A stretch of DNA of 64,000 nt from Luteibaculum sp964627445. GTDB lineage: Bacteria; Bacteroidota; Bacteroidia; Flavobacteriales_D; Luteibaculaceae. Below the pieces are notes generated by a model, which saw only the letters and a program-made list of their open reading frames with translations, searched no databases and was not told the DNA's origin. The DNA lies in the NCBI GenBank assembly GCA_964627445.1, contig CAZVJF010000002.1, positions 310,001-374,000 on the forward strand, written 5' to 3'. The translations under genes were made by a program, and so were the position numbers. The stretch's first letter is position 1, and each line of letters opens with the position of its first letter. Of the stretch, positions 17,307-25,733 are shown piece after piece.

Positions 17307-18863
17307 TTGTATACCAAAGGGGCAGTGATATTTTCATCGGAGCTAGAGGAGTTCTTATTTAGTAAAAACTCACGCCCTTTAGCCATTGTAGATTCCACAT
17401 ACCATGTAGTGGGTGCCAACACCGCGGCACAGGAGCTTTTTGGCTACAGCGAAAAAGAAATAGTAGGACTGCCCGTTGATCAGTTGTATGGTCACGACAG
17501 CCGAGAAGCGTTACAGTTACTCTTGGAGTCTGTAGCGCAGTCGGATACGCGCGAGGAAATGCGACAGGCCATCCAGGCTTTGGACGTGGGTGGAACCGAG
17601 TTGCCCGTAATTATTGCAGTAAATCGGCTACCAGGAACGGGAGATCCGCTGTTATTGGTAAGTACCAAACTGCACGATATTCAGAAGGTAGACGAGTACG
17701 AGCTGCAGCGGACCAACAGCGAGTTGGAGCGCCATATCGAAGAACGTACACAAGCGCTTCGAAACTCCCAAGAGCTATACAAAATTGTAAGTAGGAATTT
17801 CCCCAACGGCATTATTAGCGTTTTTGATGCCGATTACAATTACTTGTTTGCGGAGGGAAAAGAGCTCTTTAACATGGGCATAACCAGCAAGCAATTGGTA
17901 GGCACCAATTATTTCGATCGCATCCCTCGAAGCTTGCACCAGGAAATACGGAGTAAGCTGGATGCCGTTTTTCAAGAGAAGAACCAAACCTTTGAGGTTG
18001 CCTACAAAGACCAGCATTACATCCTTAATGCCACGGGCATAGCAAACTCCAAAGGCGACATCGATCGCATTTTATTGGTGGAAATAAACAATACCAACCA
18101 AAAGAATGCGGAACGAGAAATGCGCAATGCTTTCGAAAAAGAGCGTCAACTGAATGAGCTCAAGTCGCGATTTGTGGCCATGGCCTCGCACGAATTTCGC
18201 ACTCCACTCAGTACCATTCTATCCTCTATAAATTTGATGGTAAAATACCTGGATGTAGATCAAGGACGGGAAAAGGTGTTGAAGCATGCCGGGAAAATTC
18301 GTGCCTCGGTGCAAAATCTAACCAGTATCCTTAATGATTTCCTTTCAATCGATCAGCTCGAGGAGGGAAAAGTTGCCGTGCACCCAGAGGAGTTTGATCT
18401 GTGCGAACTTATAGGAACATTAGCAGAAAATCTCGAAGAGCAATTGAAAGAGGGACAGGAGTTTCAGCTCATTCTTCCTAGTGAGCAAAAAGTCTACCAA
18501 GATCCCAATGTGCTGCGCAATGTGATCCTAAATCTGTTTACCAACGCCATCAAATACTCGCATGCTGGGCAGGATATCGATGTTAAGGTTTGGGCCTTAG
18601 CGGGTCATGTGTACTTAGAAATTGCAGACCGAGGTATTGGCATACCCGAAGCCGAGCAGGCGCAACTTTTTGAGCGGTTTTTTAGGGCCAAAAATGCGTT
18701 AAACTTACAAGGAACAGGCTTAGGATTGAACATTGTAAAGCGCTATGTAGGCCTATTGCAAGGCAAAATTTCCTTTATTAGCAAAGAGCATGAAGGAACC
18801 ACCTTTACCATAAGTTTTCCCAACACGTATAACCACAACCATGAAGAGAGTATTAGTAATTGA
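17307..18863 (+). CDS. PAS-domain sensor histidine kinase
   Basis: 518 aa from a TTG. The GTG at 17325, preceded by AAAGGGG, is an equally good start. Order of domains: PAS 1 (residues ~15-125), short coiled coil (~130-155), PAS 2 (~155-265), HisKA with ASHEFRTPLS (phospho-accepting histidine), then an HATPase with N box NLFTNAIKYS, G1 DRGIGIPE and G2 GTGLGLNIV. There is no transmembrane segment, so it is a cytoplasmic sensor. Its last 23 nt overlap the response-regulator gene, which implies translational coupling and a cognate pair. The signal is unknown; PAS 1 has no visible haem or flavin motif. Confidence 0.92.
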   Translation: MYTKGAVIFSSELEEFLFSKNSRPLAIVDSTYHVVGANTAAQELFGYSEKEIVGLPVDQLYGHDSREALQLLLESVAQSDTREEMRQAIQALDVGGTELPVIIAVNRLPGTGDPLLLVSTKLHDIQKVDEYELQRTNSELERHIEERTQALRNSQELYKIVSRNFPNGIISVFDADYNYLFAEGKELFNMGITSKQLVGTNYFDRIPRSLHQEIRSKLDAVFQEKNQTFEVAYKDQHYILNATGIANSKGDIDRILLVEINNTNQKNAEREMRNAFEKERQLNELKSRFVAMASHEFRTPLSTILSSINLMVKYLDVDQGREKVLKHAGKIRASVQNLTSILNDFLSIDQLEEGKVAVHPEEFDLCELIGTLAENLEEQLKEGQEFQLILPSEQKVYQDPNVLRNVILNLFTNAIKYSHAGQDIDVKVWALAGHVYLEIADRGIGIPEAEQAQLFERFFRAKNALNLQGTGLGLNIVKRYVGLLQGKISFISKEHEGTTFTISFPNTYNHNHEESISN

Positions 18864-19887
18864 AGATAACCCCGATGTTCGTGAGAACATCTGCGAGGTA
18901 CTGGAATTGGCGAACTACGATGTAAAACCCGCGGTAGATGGCTACGAGGGGGTAAAGATGGCCAAGAAAATGGTGCCGGACCTCATTTTATGCGACATCA
19001 TGATGCCGGGGCTAGATGGCTATGGCGTATTGTATATGCTGAGCAAGAACCCCGAAACGGCAAACATTCCTTTTATTTATCTTTCTGCCAAGGCCGATAA
19101 AGGCGATATCCGAAAAGGGATGGAGCTCGGGGCAGACGATTACCTTACCAAGCCGTTTGAAGAGATGGAACTGTTGAATGCAGTGGAAACGCGCTTGAAA
19201 AAGCACGACCAATTTGCCATTCGCGGTGAAGGCGTAGAAGCCTTGGAAAACCTGGTAGCCGATGTAAAAGGGCAAGAAGCGCTACAGGAGTTAAAAGAAA
19301 CTACAGACCATAAAACGTTTAAGGCCAAAGAGGACATCTACCGCGAAGGCGATAGCAGTAGCAACCTCTTCTTTATTTTTAAAGGAAAAGTAAAGCTGTG
19401 GCGCATTAGTGAAACCGGCAAAGAGTTAATAACCACCTTAGCGGCACCCGGAGATTACTTTGGCTACACCTCCATTATAGAAGGTGAACCCTACCCAGAT
19501 ACCGCAACGGCTTTAGAGGAAACCGAAATTGCTATTATATCCAGAACCCAGTTTCTCGATTTAATGAAGCAACACCGCGATATTGCTAACCTCTTCATCA
19601 AATTATTAAGTAACAATTTGGCCGAGAAAGAAGCGCGCTTGTTGCGTCTGGCTTACTCTTCGGTAAGGGAGCGCGTAGCCGATTCCATCCAAAGTTTTTT
19701 ATCCAAGCAGGATAATAACATTATTTCGGTGGCCCGAGACGATTTGGCTCACTTAGCAGGTACGGCTACAGAAACACTTATTCGTGTACTCTCCGACTTT
19801 AAGGAAGAAGGCATAATCGAAATTAACGGCCGTGAAATTCGCGTATTAAAACCCGAGCGATTTGATAATATTTACCGCTTTGTGTAA
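18841..19887 (+). CDS. Response regulator: receiver fused to CRP/FNR-type sensor and DNA-binding domain
   Basis: 348 aa. Residues 1-~120 form a receiver domain (VIEDNPD acidic pair, phospho-aspartate in LCDIMMPGLDG, lysine in LTKPF). A linker of ~40 residues leads to a cyclic-nucleotide-binding-like beta roll (~155-265, with GDYFGYTS). The C-terminus is a Crp-type winged helix (VARDDLAHLAGTATETLIRV as recognition region). There is no N-terminal cysteine cluster, so it is not an FNR-type Fe-S sensor. It overlaps the upstream kinase by 23 nt and should be its output regulator. Phosphorylation and small-ligand binding could both feed into DNA binding; that is inference. Confidence 0.93.
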   Translation: MKRVLVIEDNPDVRENICEVLELANYDVKPAVDGYEGVKMAKKMVPDLILCDIMMPGLDGYGVLYMLSKNPETANIPFIYLSAKADKGDIRKGMELGADDYLTKPFEEMELLNAVETRLKKHDQFAIRGEGVEALENLVADVKGQEALQELKETTDHKTFKAKEDIYREGDSSSNLFFIFKGKVKLWRISETGKELITTLAAPGDYFGYTSIIEGEPYPDTATALEETEIAIISRTQFLDLMKQHRDIANLFIKLLSNNLAEKEARLLRLAYSSVRERVADSIQSFLSKQDNNIISVARDDLAHLAGTATETLIRVLSDFKEEGIIEINGREIRVLKPERFDNIYRFV

Positions 19888-19895
19888 GCGGTAAA
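19871..19895 (+). terminator. Hairpin over the stop codon of the receiver-CRP gene
   Basis: Ten-base arms TTTACCGCTT and AAGCGGTAAA separated by TGTGT. The hairpin spans the TAA stop. Only a weak T-rich tail (TACTTGCTTTT) follows, so it may be a weak terminator or an mRNA 3'-end stabiliser. Confidence 0.4.
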
Positions 19896-19962
19896 TACTT
19901 GCTTTTGAGAAGGGTCACAGCAGGTTTTGATAGCACTCATAACCCACGCAATATCCGTAGAC

Positions 19963-19970
19963 TAGCTTTG
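19963..19970 (+). promoter_or_regulatory. Possible -7 element upstream of the Usp gene
   Basis: TAGCTTTG matches TAnnTTTG and lies 120 bp before the Usp ATG in a 203-bp gap with no gene. No -33 element is seen at the usual distance. Confidence 0.3.
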
Positions 19971-20090
19971 TAGCCAAGCAGGTTTTCTCCCTGTGCCATG
20001 GCTTCCATAGCAGCTTGTTTTGAGGGTTGCATGTATGTTTTTGCATCGAGGGAGCACGTCCTGCAGGTTTAAAACCTGGAATCGGTTGCT

Positions 20091-20993
20091 ATGGCACTTA
20101 CAAGAAAAGTATCGGAATCTGAGAATAGTGCAAAATGGGGTTCCGTGTGGCAAAGTGCCTCAAAAACGCTGGTGGTCGCAACCGATTTTTCGGTAGCTGC
20201 GGAGCACGCACGCGATCAAGCACTGCATTGGTTATTGCCGGGCTTGCAGCGTGTTGTATTGCTCCACGTACTTCCCGAAAGAAACCGGTATTCCAGCACG
20301 CTGGTTCGGGTAGAAGACATTCTGAAAGACCTAGCGGACCAAAGACTGCTCAAGCAGCGCCAAGCCATTTGCCAGAGTTGGGATATTCCTTTTCCAGTAG
20401 AATGCATAAGCCGCGAAGGCCCCATTCATGCGGTGCTTCAAGAGGTGTGTAGCAGGTATCTAGCGCCTATAGTAGTTATGGGAAATGTAGGAGTCCACTC
20501 GGAACAATCAGGCGATACGGGCTCGGCCAGAAAAGAGCTTTTAGCCCAGTTTAATACCTTTCCGTTGCTTTCGTTTTCGCGATACAAAAGCACAAGCGTA
20601 CCCAAAAACATCCTTTATGCTTCCGATGTATTTGAAATGGAAAGTTTAGAGGCTTTGAAACCCTTGGTGGGTATGGCAATTCCACATCAAGCAACCATAC
20701 ACATTGCTCATATTGGCGAACGCAACATTGTGCAATCTAGCCATACCGAGGGGCCAGACCGAGATTTGGTGCCACGGTATTTAGAGCTGTTTCCAGAAGT
20801 TGCATTTACCTATAAAAACCTAAATGGCAATGAGCCCATTTTTGCTCAATTGCGTAGCATGGTGAGCACACATAACATTGATTTGGTCTTTGTGGTAATG
20901 CAGCAGCATGGCTTCTACCACAACTTCTTGCAAACTGCTGCTGCAGAAGATGGCTTCTTTCAGGCGATGCCCGTTTTAACGGTGCGAATTTAG
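20091..20993 (+). CDS. Universal stress protein, double-Usp
   Basis: 300 aa with two tandem UspA-like folds (residues ~25-165 and ~175-300), as usual for Bacteroidota. The first domain starts KTLVVATDFSVAAEHARDQA, and its end has PIVVMGNVGVHSEQSGDTGS, close to the ATP-binding G-x2-G-x9-G(S/T) loop. The second domain (KNILYASDVFEMESLEAL) is more diverged and ends VLTVRI. It is cytoplasmic with no catalytic role assigned; such proteins accumulate in stress or low energy. It follows the kinase and receiver-CRP genes by 203 bp and may be one of their targets, but this is only inferred from position. Confidence 0.88.
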   Translation: MALTRKVSESENSAKWGSVWQSASKTLVVATDFSVAAEHARDQALHWLLPGLQRVVLLHVLPERNRYSSTLVRVEDILKDLADQRLLKQRQAICQSWDIPFPVECISREGPIHAVLQEVCSRYLAPIVVMGNVGVHSEQSGDTGSARKELLAQFNTFPLLSFSRYKSTSVPKNILYASDVFEMESLEALKPLVGMAIPHQATIHIAHIGERNIVQSSHTEGPDRDLVPRYLELFPEVAFTYKNLNGNEPIFAQLRSMVSTHNIDLVFVVMQQHGFYHNFLQTAAAEDGFFQAMPVLTVRI

Positions 20994-21018
20994 TATCCAG
21001 CCGTTTTTAAATTATTGT

Positions 21019-21026
21019 TACTTTTG
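21019..21026 (+). promoter_or_regulatory. -7 promoter element of tRNA-Ala
   Basis: TACTTTTG is a perfect TAnnTTTG. It ends 11 bp before the first base of the tRNA, the right distance for a start near the mature 5' end. Confidence 0.6.
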
Positions 21027-21037
21027 TCCTCACTTTT

Positions 21038-21111
21038 GGGGGATTAGCTCAGTTGGCTAGAGCGTTTGACTGGCAGTCAAAAGGTCACCGGTTCGAATCC
21101 GGTATTCTCCA
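21038..21111 (+). tRNA. tRNA-Ala (anticodon GGC)
   Basis: Complete cloverleaf of 74 nt. The acceptor stem GGGGGAT pairs with ATTCTCC using two G-U pairs. The D arm is GCTC/GAGC, the anticodon stem TTTGA/TCAAA carries loop CTGGCAG, and the T arm is ACCGG/CCGGT with loop TTCGAAT. The anticodon GGC reads alanine codon GCC, and the G3-U70 wobble, the alanine identity element, is present. The discriminator is A and CCA is not encoded. Confidence 0.96.
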
Positions 21112-21121
21112 CTAGTTTTTT

Positions 21122-21157
21122 CCCCATCTTCGACTGGTTTGGAGGTGGGGTTTTTTT
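21122..21157 (+). terminator. Rho-independent terminator of tRNA-Ala
   Basis: Stem CCCCATCTTC (21122-21131) with GGAGGTGGGG (21141-21150), including two G-U pairs, and a nine-base loop. It is followed by seven T. The T-run touches the 3' end of the converging epimerase-like gene. Confidence 0.8.
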
Positions 21158-21935
21158 ATGCCTTAAAAGCAGCCGTGGCTTCTGGGTAGGTGAATTGAAA
21201 TCCTTGAGTTTCCCACAGGCTTCCATCTATCCATTTCCCAGGTTTACCGGTTACAAAGCTGGGAATATCGCTGCGCTGCGCATGCTGAAAGGCTGCCATG
21301 TAAAAGTCACTCTTTCTAACGGGTTTTGGGCTAACCACATTAAAAGTTCCTTGTATTTGGTTTGCCAGTGCAAAGCACACACTATGGGCAGCATCGGTTT
21401 GATGAATCATGTTGGCGTATCCATCCGAAACCTGGCTTTTTCCGCGAAACCAGTTTCCGGGATGCCGGTCCGTGGTGTTAAACAATCCACCCATACGCAA
21501 TACGGTAGTTTTTAAGCGGGTTTGCTGGGCTAGTATTTGCTCTGCTTCGTAAACCAACGGGCTAGATGGTGCTTCGGTAAAAGTGGTTTGCTCGCTATAG
21601 TTTCCCGTGGCCGGATAGTAGCCTGTGCTACTTACAAATACTAAATGGGGGGACTGTGGTGCGGTTTGCAGCGCTACAATCAACTGATGCAGCCGTTTTG
21701 CGTAGTTGGTAATTTTTGATGGCGGAATGGCAACAACTACGGCCTTGGCGTTTTCGGCCTGGGCAGGCAGTGGGTCTCCCAGCGAAAAAACAGCGCGGTT
21801 TATACCCAGTACAGATAAGGCCTCTAGCCCTTCTTTGGAAGTTCGTGTCCCGGTTATGTTTTCATAGAGTGGTAGTGCGGCCCGGGCTACGGCTTCTCCT
21901 AGCCAACCGCATCCTAAAATCAATAGATGGTTCAT
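21156..21935 (-). CDS. NAD(P)-dependent epimerase/reductase-like protein (YeeZ type)
   Basis: 259 aa with an N-terminal Rossmann motif LILGCGWLGEAVARAAL (GxGxxG at residues 8-13) and FVSSTGYYPATGNYSEQT, which gives the extended-SDR serine and tyrosine region. It fits the SDR/YeeZ-like group, whose substrates are poorly known. No signal peptide. Its start overlaps the stop of the ABC ATPase gene by 4 bp, so it is the last gene of the importer operon. It may act on the imported compound, but nothing in the sequence shows that. Confidence 0.8.
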   Translation of the reverse strand: MNHLLILGCGWLGEAVARAALPLYENITGTRTSKEGLEALSVLGINRAVFSLGDPLPAQAENAKAVVVAIPPSKITNYAKRLHQLIVALQTAPQSPHLVFVSSTGYYPATGNYSEQTTFTEAPSSPLVYEAEQILAQQTRLKTTVLRMGGLFNTTDRHPGNWFRGKSQVSDGYANMIHQTDAAHSVCFALANQIQGTFNVVSPKPVRKSDFYMAAFQHAQRSDIPSFVTGKPGKWIDGSLWETQGFQFTYPEATAAFKA

Positions 21936-22855
21936 GAGTCCAGATGATTTAAAAGTACGCCTATGTTGCTGCAGGCTTTACCGTCTAAAGTTAAGCCATC
22001 TTCACTTGCTATAATTCGCGCTTCACTTTGGCTGGAATTCACGCATTGAAAACCTTTTCGGATCAATGCATTTTGAACCCAGCGAAAACGAATTCCGCTA
22101 CCAGCAATGCGAATGGATTTTGCAGCTTCTGCACAATACTGGAAGGAACCCGTTTGCGTGTCAAACGCCACTTGCTCCGAAGAAAAATGGTGTCCTATAG
22201 CTCCGCTTAGCACCAAGTCTTCGGGTGTGCCACTCTGGGCAATGCCCTGAGGTGTGAGGATGTGAAATTGATCTGCCACGCGCAACGCCAATTCCACATC
22301 GTGTGTAGTACAAACTACCCCTTGGCCTTGTGTGCTGGCCAGGGTTTGCAATACACGGTAAATTTCCAGGCGGGCGTTAACGTCTAAGTGGGCTGCTGGC
22401 TCATCCAAAATAATGTATTGGCTCTGCTGTGCCAGGGCTCGAGCAATAAAGGCCTTTTGCATCTCGCCATCGCTGAGCTGGTTCAGGGGCTTATGCTGTA
22501 GGGCAACGATACCCAAATTTTGAAGAATAGTTTGGCGCTGGTCGTTTTGGAGCTGCTGCCGGTTTAGGGCCATTAGCTCCACTATGCTGAGGTGAGAAAT
22601 GCTCTGGTTTCGGGCGGCTACATAGGCCATGTGGGTGGCGCGCTCGCTTAGGCTCAGCGTTTCCAGTGCAATGTCGTTTATCCGAATGGAACCTGATTTA
22701 ATGGGGTTTAAGCCTAAAATAGATTTTAGCAAGGTAGATTTTCCTACGCCATTTCGTCCCAAGATTACATGCAGTTTACCCGGTTCCAATTGCAAGGAAT
22801 AGGGTCCTATGTTTAGGTTTTCATAACCCGTAATTACCTTCTCGAGCGTTATCAT
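21932..22855 (-). CDS. ABC transporter ATP-binding protein, FecE/BtuD type
   Basis: 307 aa. Walker A GRNGVGKST (~34-42), signature LSDGEMQKA, Walker B YIILDEPAAHLD and the switch histidine in VCTTHD are all intact. It belongs to the subfamily that powers uptake of siderophores, haem or cobalamin. Family members are usually ~255 aa. The last ~80 residues (from about GAIGHHFSSEQVAFDTQ) form an extra domain with SIRIAGSGIRFRWVQNALIR, which I do not recognise. It overlaps the permease gene by 4 bp and the epimerase-like gene by 4 bp, so translation is tightly coupled. Confidence 0.9.
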   Translation of the reverse strand: MITLEKVITGYENLNIGPYSLQLEPGKLHVILGRNGVGKSTLLKSILGLNPIKSGSIRINDIALETLSLSERATHMAYVAARNQSISHLSIVELMALNRQQLQNDQRQTILQNLGIVALQHKPLNQLSDGEMQKAFIARALAQQSQYIILDEPAAHLDVNARLEIYRVLQTLASTQGQGVVCTTHDVELALRVADQFHILTPQGIAQSGTPEDLVLSGAIGHHFSSEQVAFDTQTGSFQYCAEAAKSIRIAGSGIRFRWVQNALIRKGFQCVNSSQSEARIIASEDGLTLDGKACSNIGVLLNHLDS

Positions 22856-23889
22856 TCCTGGGTGCGTTTTAATAGGATACGAATAACTAAGGGAGCGCCC
22901 ACAGCGGAGGTAATGATGTTAATGGGCAACACATCGTTGGGTAAAATATGCTCGGCTGCTAGTTGGCACCATAGCATAAAGACCGAGCCACATAAAGCGC
23001 AGTACACAATTAAACGGCTGTGGTTACGAGATTGCAGCCACTGCTTGCAAAAGTGGGGTACGGCTAAACCTACAAAAGCCAGGGGGCCTACGTAAGCCGT
23101 AGTGGTAGCGGTAAGGGCACAGGTAAGTAACAGTACTACCGTAGATGCACGATGGTAGTTGATACCCATGGTTTTTGCATAAGCGGGTCCTAAAAGCATC
23201 ACGTTGAGAGTTTTGGCAATAAGCACCGTACCTACCAGGGAAGCAAGCAATACGGGAGCGAAAATGGCCAAATCAGCAAGTGTTAAGCTTAGAAAGCTAC
23301 CCATATTCCAAATAAGGAAGAATTTGATTTGGTCTCCGGCTGCAAAATACTCCAGGATGCTAACCGAGGCAGCAGTTAAAGAGGCCCACATTAATCCTAC
23401 AATGAGCAAATGGCTACTCTGCTGAATTTTTTTTGCGGTAAACAGAATTACTCCCAAAACAGCCATACTTCCCAGAAAGGCACTACCAATAAGGCCTAGG
23501 TTGCCCATCACTGCCAGGCCAGCGAAACTGGCAGAACCCAATAAATATAAGGCAACACCTAAGGATGCACCCGAACTGATGCCCAGCACAAAGGGCCCAG
23601 CTAAGGGATTTCGAAAAAAGGTTTGCATAAGGAGCCCCGCCACCGATATTGCGGCTCCTCCCAAAAGGGTTCCCAAAATTTTGGGTAAACGGAAATCTAC
23701 CAGCACTGTGTGCTTGGCATCTCCTCGTTGCAAAGCACCAAAATCCGATAGCGATAAACCCATGGCGCCTTGGGTAAGATGCACGGAAATACCCACCACA
23801 AAAAGCAGAATAAACAGCCCTAAAACAATATGTGGGTTAAACTTATTCAAGAACTTCGTAGTAGTTTTTTGGATTTTCCTGCTGGGCAA
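22852..23889 (-). CDS. ABC transporter permease, FecCD/BtuC type
   Basis: Up to 345 aa. No ATG is available near the start: TTG at 23889 (LPSRKIQK) or TTG at 23850 are the candidates, the latter overlapping the end of the binding-protein gene by 8 nt. It has about nine to ten hydrophobic segments and the FecCD signatures NPLAGPFVLGISSGASLGVA and VGPLAFVGLAVPHFCKQ (coupling region). It would form the inner-membrane channel with the adjacent ATPase. The upstream binding-protein gene is disrupted in this sequence. Confidence 0.9.
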   Translation of the reverse strand: MPSRKIQKTTTKFLNKFNPHIVLGLFILLFVVGISVHLTQGAMGLSLSDFGALQRGDAKHTVLVDFRLPKILGTLLGGAAISVAGLLMQTFFRNPLAGPFVLGISSGASLGVALYLLGSASFAGLAVMGNLGLIGSAFLGSMAVLGVILFTAKKIQQSSHLLIVGLMWASLTAASVSILEYFAAGDQIKFFLIWNMGSFLSLTLADLAIFAPVLLASLVGTVLIAKTLNVMLLGPAYAKTMGINYHRASTVVLLLTCALTATTTAYVGPLAFVGLAVPHFCKQWLQSRNHSRLIVYCALCGSVFMLWCQLAAEHILPNDVLPINIITSAVGAPLVIRILLKRTQE

Positions 23890-24613
23890 TGGCGTGGTAA
23901 TCTTCTAAAATTAAAGAAGGAAAAACGGAGGCTTCGCCCCAAAAAGGGTTGGCCCCATTTTTTTGCAATTGCCGATTGGGAGCATAAACAGTGATGTTAC
24001 TTAGAAGCGGTTCCAGCCTAGGTTCTAATTCTTTTAAACAGGCTCTTGTAGTGCAGCTGCCGTGGTATAACCATTTACTGCTCTGCGCAAGGCGCATACT
24101 GGCTTTCTCGGCTGTGGTAGAGTGGCTACCAAACTGCGATATGTTACGGTACACGTATTGCAGGCCACCATCGGCCATTAAGGTGGCCATAAAGCTGGTG
24201 CCACCCGGACAATACCATACGCCTTGATATGGGTTTCCCGAAAATACGGTGGGATGCTGTTCGGGTAGGTTTTGCGCCAGTTTTTGGTAGCGACTTACTT
24301 CTTGCTGAAAAATACGCTGCGCTTTCTGAAAAGTACCCGATAAATAGCCAAAAGCCAGTAACCATTCGGCACGAGCCAGAGGGTGCGCTTCCTTCCATTC
24401 CCAAACGCGCAAAACGCTATGACCCAAGGGAGTAACCTTATCGGACCAAGCAGGCTTTTGGTCGAAACCCGATATGGCCAGTATCAGAGGGCTTTTACCC
24501 ACAAAATATTCTGGGTTTATCTGTGTAGGGTTTCCTACGGGAGTAATAGATTTTGCTGCTACTGCTTGTTGTATTGTGGTCTCTGCATAAAAGGATGCGC
24601 GGTCTATGGTAGC

Positions 24614-24803
24614 AATGCGGTGCACTTGGTCTAAGGCGTGCAACATAGCCCCTTGCGTAGCAGAAAAGATGCTAAACTTTGGCTGTCTTGTTTGAAGGGC
24701 TACCGTGTCGTTGTCTCCATTTTGTGCGGGATTTAAGCTTACCAAAAAGGTGTCCGATTTGATGGCGATCACCTTAAAATAGTCTGCAAATACTGGCTGG
24801 TAG
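24614..24803. repeat. 190-bp exact tandem duplication, copy A
   Basis: Begins AATGCGGTGCACTTGG and ends CTGGCTGGTAG; identical to 24804-24993. GGTAG occurs at both edges, a short homology that could have mediated the duplication. Confidence 0.95.
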
Positions 24804-24993
24804 AATGCGGTGCACTTGGTCTAAGGCGTGCAACATAGCCCCTTGCGTAGCAGAAAAGATGCTAAACTTTGGCTGTCTTGTTTGAAGGGCTACCGTGTCG
24901 TTGTCTCCATTTTGTGCGGGATTTAAGCTTACCAAAAAGGTGTCCGATTTGATGGCGATCACCTTAAAATAGTCTGCAAATACTGGCTGGTAG
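24804..24993. repeat. 190-bp exact tandem duplication, copy B
   Basis: Perfect second copy of 24614-24803, directly adjacent. It lies inside the binding-protein gene. Confidence 0.95.
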
Positions 24994-25069
24994 ACCAAAT
25001 CGAACTCCGTGGCCTGTGTTTCAGCAGGCTGGGTGCTTTGGGTACAAGCCCAAAATAAAATGGGTAGCA

Positions 25070-25630
25070 TTAAAACAAGTGTTCGCATTGCTCTAAGATT
25101 ATTTGGCAGCGTTTCTCGGTGTTATCCAGGGGTAAGGTAACGATATTAAAACCATACTGCTCGTAGGTTTCAAGCAGTAGGTTGTGCAAGATAAGCGCCT
25201 CCTCGAAACGCTCCTTACGTTGTGCATCCGTTCGGTAAATTTTTCGCCAGGGTGGAGTTATAAATACGGTGCTGTGATAGTTCACAATGGAGAGGGCGCG
25301 ATGGTATTCGTCTAAATCTTCAACTCCAGCTCGTTTTAAATACGTAACTACGTCTGGAAGTCCGCGATCTGAAAAAGCAGTGCCTTGAGGTCCCGCGTAT
25401 TTTAGAATGCGGTCTTTTAGTTTGGAACTAAAGCCCGCTACATCCTTCCACGGAAGTAAGTTGCTTCCTGGAGTTTGCTGTTGGGCTTTTATTTCCTCAC
25501 GCGCGGCCTCGTGCACCACAGGGTATCCCATGCGCTCCAGTTGTTTTACAATGGAGGTTTTTCCGCTACCCGGACTGCCCGAAATAAGAATGCGTAGGGG
25601 TCGGGCGGAAAGGTTATTTATGAGTTCCAT
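25070..25630 (-). CDS. P-loop ATPase/kinase-like protein (AAA_28, NadR/Ttd14-like)
   Basis: 186 aa from the ATG at 25630; one codon upstream is a TTG. Walker A is SGSPGSGKTS, and FSDRGLPDVVTYLKRAG fits the acidic motif of the AAA_28 group of small P-loop proteins related to NadR kinase domains. HEAAREEIKAQQ lies between them. The family is mostly described as predicted ATPases, and the true substrate is unknown. It overlaps the binding-protein gene by 19 bp and heads the importer operon, so it may handle the imported ligand or a nucleotide-like cofactor. That link is inference. Confidence 0.8.
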   Translation of the reverse strand: MELINNLSARPLRILISGSPGSGKTSIVKQLERMGYPVVHEAAREEIKAQQQTPGSNLLPWKDVAGFSSKLKDRILKYAGPQGTAFSDRGLPDVVTYLKRAGVEDLDEYHRALSIVNYHSTVFITPPWRKIYRTDAQRKERFEEALILHNLLLETYEQYGFNIVTLPLDNTEKRCQIILEQCEHLF

Positions 25631-25733
25631 CAATTATTTAATTTATCCTTTACAAGCTGTGAAGAATATAGCGGCAATCCACTAGCTTTACTTAGTTAAG
25701 CCACTAATTTTAGCAGGTGTTTATTTTTGATTT

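Larger units (their letters stand above)
23843..25088 (-). pseudogene. ABC transporter substrate-binding lipoprotein, frameshifted by a 190-bp tandem duplication
   Basis: The 5' part (from 25088) encodes a lipoprotein signal with lipobox LFWAC, then EFDLVYQPVFADYFKVIAIK. It terminates at 24774 after entering the second repeat copy out of frame (ILPASICRLF). The 3' part (to 23843) continues with ATIDRASFYAETTIQQAV and ends NPFWGEASVFPSLILEDY plus ~20 residues. Removing one of the two identical 190-bp copies restores one uninterrupted frame of 351 aa, normal for a FecB/BtuF-type periplasmic binding protein. Because 190 is not divisible by three, the duplication shifts the frame. It is either a very recent mutation or an assembly error. 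Partners are the adjacent permease and ATPase; the ligand (iron complex, haem or cobalamin) cannot be told. Confidence 0.9.

Noticed and set aside
16737..18863. One gene split by a premature stop (cupin plus kinase)
   Set aside because: The two frames are in the same phase and only 18 bp apart, but each encodes complete domains of normal length, so two genes is the simpler reading.
23843..25088. Two separate genes for the binding protein
   Set aside because: The second frame begins inside the duplicated segment at a GTG and lacks a signal peptide, and the first ends out of frame. Collapsing the 190-bp duplication gives one normal gene.
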